From contig CASIAP010000005.1 of the NCBI GenBank assembly GCA_949372645.1, positions 1 through 64,000 on the forward strand: a stretch of DNA of 64,000 nucleotides, in the 5' to 3' direction. The first letter of the stretch is position 1, and each line of letters starts with the position of its first letter. Both the position numbers and the translations under genes were made by a program. Of this stretch, positions 57,129 through 64,000 are shown one piece after another. Source of the stretch: Candidatus Poseidoniaceae archaeon. GTDB lineage: Archaea > Thermoplasmatota > Poseidoniia > Poseidoniales > Poseidoniaceae. The notes beneath the pieces were generated by a model. The model searched no databases, was not told the DNA's origin, and saw only the letters and a list, made by a program, of their open reading frames with translations.

Positions 57129-58862
57129 TCAGCTGCGAGCAGCGAGAATCAATTCCCCGATTGAAAAGGCAGGCATTTCCATAGAGGTATCCTCAGATTC
57201 TGAAACAATACTGTGTGACAAAGCCATATCACCTCGAATAAATTTGATGTAGCGTTGTTCTTCATTCTCTTCAAATGGATGCAAACCAATGTTTTCTTGA
57301 TAGGCAATCCCCATCCAAGTTCCATCTGGAGACATCACTGTTTCAAAGAAATCGTGGAGCGCGTGGGTATCGCCACTGCTTTCCTCATAAGCAGTTACCG
57401 TATGAAGTGGGGTCGGATCAATAATTCTAAAATCCCAAACATCGCCTTCCATTGGATGGTGAAGTGCACCAGCGTAGAGGTACCAATCCTTTCCAGCAAC
57501 ATAGTCATCTTCACTGTTTTTTTGGCCATAATCAAGCCCATAGAACGCCACACTGACCACTTGGTCTTCAGTAATCGAGACGAAGGGATACATTTGGATT
57601 CCACGGTCAAATGCAGTTGCATTCCATGATTGCCAACTGGTGCCGTTATCGTATGAAACTGCAATACGCATTTCCCAAGCACCGGTGTTTCCATTTGGAC
57701 AATCTGCCCAAGTCACGACAACCATGCCGCCTTCGTTATTGTTGACCACTGGATAACCTTCGGGACAATTACCTTCACGAGGGCCGACTGTAACAGGTGC
57801 TTGCCAAGTTCCATCGCTTGGACTTGGCCCAGTGCCTCGACCATAGTCATCACTGATGCGAACTTGAACCGTTCCTGAATCAGAATCGGCATCTTCTTGA
57901 GCTACAAAGACATAAGGACCATTATTTTGGCTGGAAATGGTCGACCAGCCACCTGGCATTGCATAGCATTGTGAAAAAGGAGCACGACCTGTTTCCGAGT
58001 GATAATACCAGTACCGCCCACTATCACCTGAACACTCTGGAGGCGAAGCTCCTGAATTTCCAAGATAGTGAATGATGCCATCTCCTTGAGCTGCGACCCA
58101 TGGCCGATCATCAGCGGCCATTGTCTGCATTCGTTCACAAACTACAGGTGACATGTAGGTGTTGCCACCATCTTCAAACATGTGCCACCAATTGTCTTCC
58201 AAAGTGGTATCGAGATAGTAGACGACGTCATTCGCGTCGACTGCAATATCTCCTTCATCGCCGAGGCATTCGGAACCTGCACCCGTACCAGAACCAACCA
58301 ATGAATTTCCTAAATTACCTGGTGTGGGGTTGAAATTATCCCCATGGCTCCATGTTTCACCGTTATCGTTTGAAATCCAAAACCAAGATGCCCAATAATC
58401 CCAACTGGTCATCTCTCCGTCTTCGCAAGCATACCATGTATCGAGGTTGCCGCCAATGACTGGAGCAAATGGATTACCTTCACCACCCCAACGCAAATCT
58501 TTGTGTGCTGTGACGAAAAGATTTCCTTGGCTGTCGATGGAAAGACTTGGCTCATAGCCAATTCCATAACCTTCGTAACCTGCATCTTGCCCATTATCGG
58601 GGTCGATACATTCCTCATGGCGAGGCATGTATTCGGGTTCATTCCAAGTAAAATACACTTGATCTCCTTGGAGTGCCTCTTGCGTTTCGCTTGGATTCAA
58701 ACCGTTTGACATCGAAGGGCCCCAAATGGCTGCTAAAAGAAGGGTAATGATGGCAACGGCTATGGTGGCACCTGCAGCCAAATTGAGGTCTCGCTTACCA
58801 GAGGTATCAGCAGAAACGGTTGATTCTCCAAGCAAAATAGCTGCGGGAGGAGAGGTCGACAT
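57129..58862 (-). CDS. membrane-anchored Asp-box (BNR) beta-propeller, sialidase-like
   Basis: An N-terminal cytoplasmic segment of about 28 residues and one membrane helix (GATIAVAIITLLLAAIW) precede an extracytoplasmic beta-propeller of about 510 residues. At least two Asp-boxes are visible (SNDNGETWSHG and SYDNGTSWQSW), with several paired Cys and a conserved EPSLSIDSQGNLFVTAH opening. The sialidase/exo-glycosidase-like fold is likely, but the catalytic Arg triad and Tyr cannot be assigned by eye, so it may only bind. It sits between the TSP3 and glycosyltransferase genes on the same strand. Confidence 0.75.
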   Translation of the reverse strand: MSTSPPAAILLGESTVSADTSGKRDLNLAAGATIAVAIITLLLAAIWGPSMSNGLNPSETQEALQGDQVYFTWNEPEYMPRHEECIDPDNGQDAGYEGYGIGYEPSLSIDSQGNLFVTAHKDLRWGGEGNPFAPVIGGNLDTWYACEDGEMTSWDYWASWFWISNDNGETWSHGDNFNPTPGNLGNSLVGSGTGAGSECLGDEGDIAVDANDVVYYLDTTLEDNWWHMFEDGGNTYMSPVVCERMQTMAADDRPWVAAQGDGIIHYLGNSGASPPECSGDSGRYWYYHSETGRAPFSQCYAMPGGWSTISSQNNGPYVFVAQEDADSDSGTVQVRISDDYGRGTGPSPSDGTWQAPVTVGPREGNCPEGYPVVNNNEGGMVVVTWADCPNGNTGAWEMRIAVSYDNGTSWQSWNATAFDRGIQMYPFVSITEDQVVSVAFYGLDYGQKNSEDDYVAGKDWYLYAGALHHPMEGDVWDFRIIDPTPLHTVTAYEESSGDTHALHDFFETVMSPDGTWMGIAYQENIGLHPFEENEEQRYIKFIRGDMALSHSIVSESEDTSMEMPAFSIGELILAARS

Positions 58863-58909
58863 GGTAACTTGTAGAGGCGTTGTGCTTTGGAGGTTACGCT
58901 TGAAGGTGT

Positions 58910-60181
58910 TCAGTCCTTTGACGCAACCATTGAAAGGTAGATTTTTTCGTAATCTTCAGCATTATGCTCATAGGTGTAAGTATTGAGAACCCGCTCTCGC
59001 CCTCGGAGAGCTTGAGCAGTACGTCCTTCAGGATCTTCAAGTGAACGACAAACTGCATTTGCTAAAGCACTGGGGTTTCCAGTTTCAAAGAGTTCACCGA
59101 CCGTGGAATCAATCATTTCAGTGAGGGGAGGTTGGTCGACGGTGACGACCGGAGTGCCGCTTGCTAATGCTTCCAAAGGAATGAGCCCTTGGCCCTCATA
59201 ATACGATGGATAAACAACTAAATCTGCACTTCTGAAATGTTGAGCTAAATCTTCAAACGACATTCCTGGTCGAATGAAAACTGCATGTCCAACACCAAGT
59301 TTCTTTGCTTGGCGTAGGAGGGTTTTGGCCATATGCCCTCTTCCGATGATGCATAAGCGAGCGCCTGGAAACCGACTGAGGATTTCAGGCATAGCCCGTA
59401 GGAGTGTACGGTGACCTTTTCGAGCAACTAAACGGCCAACAGCAAGTAAAAGTGGGGTTTGTTGTGAGGCTCGGCCACACAAAGAATCTTCATCAGCAGC
59501 ATCGTATTTTTTGCGAAGTGCTTCATGCTCCAATTGTTCATCTTCATCGTCGTGGTTCATAGGTCGAAACACTAAATGGTCAACTCCATACAAAATTGTT
59601 TCACATTTCCACTGCTCAGGAGGTGAATACCAACGCTGGAATTCCTGTTTAGTAGAGTCGCTAATCGCAACACATACCGATGATTCAGTAATTCCAGCTT
59701 GTTCGTATTTCGCATACCATTTTGCAGTGGTGAGAATCGCTAAATCGTTGGGGTTTTTCCACGTCGCAGATTCACGATGTTTGGCTGCTAAACGCATCCC
59801 TTCGCGTTCTCCGATCCAACTACCGTTGAGAGCAGAAAGAACTGGGGCAATGTTTTCTTGAACCATACGGTATTCTTTTTTTGTCCAACTCACCAGCGGT
59901 AATAAAGTGTGAATCACATCTATTGGTTCACGCTTATGAAGGATTTTGAGCGCTTGAAGTGCATGTTTTCCGTAGGAACGTGTAAACGCCATTGGTGCTT
60001 TGAGCCAAGGAACTTCAATGACCGAAACACCTTGTTGAGAAGGAGCTCGCCCTTTGTGGGTACGGGTAATGATGCTCACATTGTGACCACGTGCTGCTAA
60101 ATGACCTGCCAAATGGTAGACCACAGAACCGATCCCCCCCCATCGCGGAGGGTATTCACCGGACACCATCGCAATGTGCAT
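58910..60181 (-). CDS. GT4-family (GT-B fold) glycosyltransferase
   Basis: The 423-residue enzyme begins MVSGEYPPRWGGIGSVVYHLA, typical of GT4, and carries the nucleotide-sugar C-terminal lobe (LLAVGRLVARKGHRTLLRAMPEIL, then YPSYYEGQGLIPLEALASGTPVV with the E-x7-E motif). It likely transfers a sugar from an NDP or phospholipid donor in N-glycan or glycolipid synthesis on the cytoplasmic face. It is divergent from a GT2 gene 104 bp away; together they may glycosylate the adjacent surface proteins. Sugar specificity is unknown. Confidence 0.93.
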   Translation of the reverse strand: MHIAMVSGEYPPRWGGIGSVVYHLAGHLAARGHNVSIITRTHKGRAPSQQGVSVIEVPWLKAPMAFTRSYGKHALQALKILHKREPIDVIHTLLPLVSWTKKEYRMVQENIAPVLSALNGSWIGEREGMRLAAKHRESATWKNPNDLAILTTAKWYAKYEQAGITESSVCVAISDSTKQEFQRWYSPPEQWKCETILYGVDHLVFRPMNHDDEDEQLEHEALRKKYDAADEDSLCGRASQQTPLLLAVGRLVARKGHRTLLRAMPEILSRFPGARLCIIGRGHMAKTLLRQAKKLGVGHAVFIRPGMSFEDLAQHFRSADLVVYPSYYEGQGLIPLEALASGTPVVTVDQPPLTEMIDSTVGELFETGNPSALANAVCRSLEDPEGRTAQALRGRERVLNTYTYEHNAEDYEKIYLSMVASKD

Positions 60182-60285
60182 GTGTGTGGGACGGGCCGTT
60201 GTGGTTTCAATGTCACCGACATCAACATCAGAAAATCATCTTTTGAACCCAATGACTTCAAGGGGGTGTGCTGGGTGGGGGACTC

Positions 60286-61062
60286 ATGGGCGATAAACTC
60301 CCCGTAACCGTTACAGTAATTCTTCCGACTCGAAATGAGGAAGAAGCGCTTGGTCCTACAATTGATGCAATTCCGCGTGGATGGTGTAAAAACCTCGAAA
60401 TAATGATTGTAGATGGTAATTCTTCTGATCGAACGCGTGAGATTGCATTGGAAAAGAAAATCCGAGTTCACCTTGAAGAAAGAAAAGGCTACGGTCGTGC
60501 ATACCGAACTGGATTTGATGTTGCCAAGAACGATATTATCGTCACCATGGATGCTGATTGCACCTATCCAGCTGAATTAGTTCCTACATTAGTCAAGCGT
60601 TTGATTGATGATGATCTTGATTTCATAACTTGTGACCGCCTTTCATTGGCAGAAGAGGGTTCGATGCCGGGAATCCATGGCTTTGGGAACTGGGCACTTT
60701 CCTTCACTGCTCGGCTTTTGTTTGGCTATGGCATCAAAGATTCCCAATCTGGAATGTGGGTTTTCCGAAAATCAATCTTCAATAACGATGCCATGCGTCC
60801 AACCAATGATGGAATGCCTCTCTCAGAAGAAATGAAAATCCTCGCCCGTCGGGTTCTTGGAAAGGATAAGGCAGTTGAAATCTCAGTCCCCTATCGACCC
60901 CGAGTTGGTGAAGCAGAGATTCACACATGGGGCGATGGATGGAAGAACTTCAAATTCCTCTTTGCTCGACGAATCGGTTTGCATCGCACGCTCACTCCTT
61001 GGGGCGGGCGCGACTCAAACCCAGATTCAACTAACAAGGATTTGCCAGAACAAAAGAAGTGA
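60286..61062 (+). CDS. GT2-family glycosyltransferase (dolichyl-phosphate mannosyltransferase-like)
   Basis: GT-A fold enzyme with VILPTRNEEEALGPTIDAIP, VDGNSSDRT, and the metal motif MDADCTYPAELV (DxD). It is 258 residues from ATG 60286, which follows gggtggggg; the track's upstream GTG is less likely. The C-terminus lacks extra membrane helices, so it resembles soluble dolichyl-phosphate sugar synthases that charge lipid carriers for protein glycosylation. It is divergent from GT4. The sugar is unknown. Confidence 0.92.
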   Translation: MGDKLPVTVTVILPTRNEEEALGPTIDAIPRGWCKNLEIMIVDGNSSDRTREIALEKKIRVHLEERKGYGRAYRTGFDVAKNDIIVTMDADCTYPAELVPTLVKRLIDDDLDFITCDRLSLAEEGSMPGIHGFGNWALSFTARLLFGYGIKDSQSGMWVFRKSIFNNDAMRPTNDGMPLSEEMKILARRVLGKDKAVEISVPYRPRVGEAEIHTWGDGWKNFKFLFARRIGLHRTLTPWGGRDSNPDSTNKDLPEQKK

Positions 61063-61161
61063 ATAAATCACTCGAAACTTTGGTTTGAGTCAATTTGAAC
61101 GATTTGAGATTCATCATCGTTTACGCTCTCTTCGATAGAAGGAAATGTGAGTTGGTTCTTC

Positions 61162-63999
61162 TCAAACATCATCCCAATCCAAGTCTACACCTGTGACGGG
61201 TTTTGACTCAGTTGGTGTATCTTCTACAATTATGCTCTCTGGTTGTTCAAGAAGTTCATCTTCTGCAAGTACTTCTTCTGCCACATCGACGACTCCACCT
61301 TCAAGATTAACCAGTGCTTTTTCACCCGATGGTTTAGAGGAGATGCCACCGAAAGAATCCCATGAATCAATCATGGCAAGTTCTGCCTTTTTCTGACGTC
61401 GTAGTGCAATCACGGCAATCAGCACGAGAATACCAACAAAACCACTACCACCAGCAACAAACATTGCCACTCTGCTATCAGCTTCAGATTCTTCGGCATA
61501 AAGAGTAACGCTGAGTATATCGATCATGGCATCATCACCCATTCCATCGGTTGCAATGACCTTGAGATTCGGACGTCCTGCAGCTCCAGGGTTCATTTCA
61601 ACCATACCTTCCCAGTAACCATCGCCGTCTTCATCAGTGAGATTAAATGCCCAAGATTGTGTATTGAATACGATCGTTGCTCGAACACTTTGTGTTGTTC
61701 CATCAGGATCACTCATCTGAACTCGAACGGTGAAAGTGTTCTTCTGTTGTGCAATAAGCGTATCAGGCATGAAGGTGAGATTAGAAAGTTTCGGAAGGCT
61801 TGATTGAACTGTCACATTGGTGTGAGCCTCATCAACGGCGCCTCGGCTGTCTTCAACAAACAAAGAAAGGTGGTGCTGGCCAGGTGGAAGTTGAATTGTA
61901 TCACTGCTCAAAGTTGAGATCACTTCGTAATTTCCAGTGATCAACCAACGGCGCCATTCTCGCGTTTGCATATCTCCATCTGCATCGGAGGATTGTTCCT
62001 CTAACACGACCAGTTCACCCGGTGCGATTGATACCAGGTTTTTAGGTTGAAGTAAAACAGCCACAGGGTCTGATTGACCAATGGTGAGCGTGATGAATGA
62101 AATTTGTTCTTTTCCAGTTTCATCAGTCAGCGTAATTTTGATGATATGTTCACCCGCAGGAAGTGCAGAGGAATACAGTTGTGAAGTCGTCACGTCACTC
62201 AGCAAGGGTTCATCCAACAAATCACTTCGAATGGTCATGGTGAAATTGTCACCATCATAATCTACAGATTGATGAGCATCCCATTGGATGAGTGAACTGG
62301 ATGAAAATGCTGCTCCATCAAGAGGAGTGAGGAGGTCTAATTGAGGTGCTGAAGGAAGAACTTCAATTGTCTGAGATACAGTAACTGGTTCGTGAATGCC
62401 ATCATCAAGACTCAAGGTAATGGTGTGCGTACCAGCACTCAGTCGTCCATCATAAATCAGCCAATCTTCTCCTTCAGGCGTCAATCGGCCGTCCAAATCA
62501 CTGCTCCAAACAATGACAAGATATTCTGAGCCGCTGAAGGGTTCTGCCTCAGCACAATGCCAATCGCCTACAGGAGGGAAGGTTGAGCATGCAGCATCGT
62601 AATCTCCTGAACCGTTTGCAGAGAACCAGATGAGTTCCGCAGAAGTATATGTTTGAGTTGAGATGGGTGTTTCAATCACTGCTTGAGGGAGTGAGTTTTC
62701 AACATCGACAAGCATCGAAGTCACACGCGTTGCATTGATGTGTTCGGGGCGATTGTCAACAACTCTCATCTCAATAGAATGTACCCCACGAGAGAGATGA
62801 CCTGTCCAAACCTTTCCTGCCTCGGTATCATTCCATGACAGTTGCCCGTCAAGGCTCGACCAGTATTCGATTTCGAGGGTGTCACCTTCTGGGTCGATGG
62901 TAGCAGTACCATCGAGTGTGACTTCATCTTCACTGGCATTTCCAAGACGAGTTAATGTGAACTCAGGTTCTGGAACTTCATTGTACAATTCTACTGGAAT
63001 AATATACTCAGATGGAGGGGTGTTAATACCATCATAGGCGTAGATTTCCAAGTTAAAAGTTGAAGGAACTGTTTCAGCCATTGAAAGGTTTATCCAAACC
63101 TCTGTAGGACAACCGCTTTGTTGGCCTACGCCATCATTTTGATACGAACGCTCAATCCAACAAATCAGCGTATCACCTTCTGGGTCAAAGGTTCCAGTCA
63201 GATTGAAGACAACATGTTGGGTTCGGGGAATGATAAGTTCGGACCATGACGTCATTGCAGGTGTGACATCGAAGACAATTGTAGGCGCTTGATTGACAAG
63301 TTCGATTGTTCGGCTTTCAGAAACACAGTGACCAGCGTCATCGCAGACTTCCAAAGTGATGACATGTATACCGTCGGATAATTGACATCCCATATTCAGA
63401 TAATTTGTATTGACTGTGAATGGAACCCCATTGGTCATATCTTGTTGAGTAATCCCCTGCCCGTTGCCCACCCCCTGTCCGGTACATGACGCCACAATAT
63501 CCCCATCGAGGTCACTGGTCCATGTGAACGTGAGTTCATCATCATCAAGGTCCCAAGAATCGGAGGCATTGAATTCTACAGGCCCTTGCGAAATGAACAC
63601 GCCGAGATCAACAGGTGTCGCCCACATCAAAAACGGTGCTTGGTTTTCAAGTGGGAGAACACAGTTGACAAGACGGTCTTGGTCAATGGTTACGGTTGTT
63701 GAGTTCGAAACGCTGTCATACCCACATGAAATGGCGACTGTCGTAAAACTTGATGGTCCGGTATTCGTCCATCGCTGCCCAATGAAGTTTGTCAGTGAAA
63801 GATAACCTAAATCATTGGTAGAATCTTGTAGAGTTGGCTCAAATTGAGAAAAGGAAACATCGACATTTGCTCCGGGAATACCATTGAGGTTGTTATTGAC
63901 GACCCAGATATTGATGTCATAAGCAACGTCAATTGTTGCGCCAGAAGCAATGGTTGGGTACGATTGATTCAAATCGACATTGACCGGTTGGTGTAGGTG
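61162..63999 (-). CDS. Ig/PKD-type surface protein with membrane anchor, N-terminus beyond window
   Basis: The reading frame is open through to the right edge; the track start at 63972 is an internal TTG, so signal peptide and N-terminus are missing. The visible 936 residues form repeated Ig/PKD-like units with recurring phrases such as VDGDTLxxxW and SLDGRLS-type strands (SWDLDDDELTFTW, DPEGDTLEIEYW, DYDGDNFTM), each 90-100 residues. A membrane helix (FVAGGSGFVGILVLIAVIAL) leads to an acidic tail of about 80 residues ending DWDDV. It probably binds glycans or proteins outside the cell. It is convergent with the GT2 gene. Confidence 0.8.
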   Translation of the reverse strand, partial: HLHQPVNVDLNQSYPTIASGATIDVAYDINIWVVNNNLNGIPGANVDVSFSQFEPTLQDSTNDLGYLSLTNFIGQRWTNTGPSSFTTVAISCGYDSVSNSTTVTIDQDRLVNCVLPLENQAPFLMWATPVDLGVFISQGPVEFNASDSWDLDDDELTFTWTSDLDGDIVASCTGQGVGNGQGITQQDMTNGVPFTVNTNYLNMGCQLSDGIHVITLEVCDDAGHCVSESRTIELVNQAPTIVFDVTPAMTSWSELIIPRTQHVVFNLTGTFDPEGDTLICWIERSYQNDGVGQQSGCPTEVWINLSMAETVPSTFNLEIYAYDGINTPPSEYIIPVELYNEVPEPEFTLTRLGNASEDEVTLDGTATIDPEGDTLEIEYWSSLDGQLSWNDTEAGKVWTGHLSRGVHSIEMRVVDNRPEHINATRVTSMLVDVENSLPQAVIETPISTQTYTSAELIWFSANGSGDYDAACSTFPPVGDWHCAEAEPFSGSEYLVIVWSSDLDGRLTPEGEDWLIYDGRLSAGTHTITLSLDDGIHEPVTVSQTIEVLPSAPQLDLLTPLDGAAFSSSSLIQWDAHQSVDYDGDNFTMTIRSDLLDEPLLSDVTTSQLYSSALPAGEHIIKITLTDETGKEQISFITLTIGQSDPVAVLLQPKNLVSIAPGELVVLEEQSSDADGDMQTREWRRWLITGNYEVISTLSSDTIQLPPGQHHLSLFVEDSRGAVDEAHTNVTVQSSLPKLSNLTFMPDTLIAQQKNTFTVRVQMSDPDGTTQSVRATIVFNTQSWAFNLTDEDGDGYWEGMVEMNPGAAGRPNLKVIATDGMGDDAMIDILSVTLYAEESEADSRVAMFVAGGSGFVGILVLIAVIALRRQKKAELAMIDSWDSFGGISSKPSGEKALVNLEGGVVDVAEEVLAEDELLEQPESIIVEDTPTESKPVTGVDLDWDDV

Positions 64000-64000
64000 T

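Overview
The window looks like a gene-dense piece of a euryarchaeal chromosome, most likely a planktonic marine archaeon of the Marine Group II / Poseidoniia type. I infer this from the gene content, without a database search. Archaeal signs are a Gar1-domain protein, an NFACT/RqcH protein, a fused gamma-alpha 2-oxoacid:ferredoxin oxidoreductase with its beta subunit, TATA-like boxes 25-30 nt upstream of some start codons, and many large surface proteins with single C-terminal anchors. Several genes are of bacterial type (RNase PH, AcnA-type aconitase, a Bacteroidetes-like dihydroorotase, M32 carboxypeptidase), a mosaic common in these plankton. G+C is moderate by eye. I see no phage genes, insertion sequences, CRISPR arrays or rRNA. 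No gene-free stretch exceeds 300 bases.

Layout. 1-7.4 kb: an ABC-2 exporter (ATPase cut by the window edge, plus permease), a large lipoprotein, a Gar1 domain fused to four RanBP2-type zinc fingers and RGG/RRD-rich tails, a TPR membrane protein, and a lipoprotein with gluzincin protease motifs. 7.5-14.3 kb: a 2,273-codon FG-GAP surface protein with a duplicated QGY-type cytoplasmic tail. 14.3-23.4 kb: central metabolism (aconitase, KorAB), a membrane cyclophilin, a DUF2135-like protein, a glutaredoxin and tRNA-Gln. 23.5-27 kb: a secreted EF-hand array protein with a PGF-CTERM-like end. 27-36 kb: NUDIX-MBL fusion, quinone-reductase-like MDR protein, RqcH, an RGG-tailed DEAD-box helicase, a thiolase gene broken by three single-base frameshifts, RNase PH and tRNA-Phe. 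36-43.6 kb: a three-part membrane protein, MogA, dihydroorotase, a small membrane protein, an M32 carboxypeptidase and an M29-like aminopeptidase. 43.6-64 kb: mainly surface biology, with an EF-hand/zinc-ribbon protein full of low-complexity repeats, a 2,121-aa FG-GAP/TSP3 protein, thiamine pyrophosphokinase, a DUF4105 protein, a WW-like-tailed membrane protein, a second TSP3 protein, an Asp-box propeller, two glycosyltransferases and a partial Ig/PKD-type surface protein.

Two themes stand out. The first is a cell-surface system of giant, Asp-rich, probably Ca2+-binding proteins (FG-GAP, TSP3, EF-hand) held by one membrane helix, several with distinctive cytoplasmic tails; the neighbouring glycosyltransferases may decorate them. 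The second is RNA metabolism with eukaryote-like RGG and RanBP2 zinc-finger extensions. The Gar1-zinc finger-RGG fusion is the best candidate for something undescribed.
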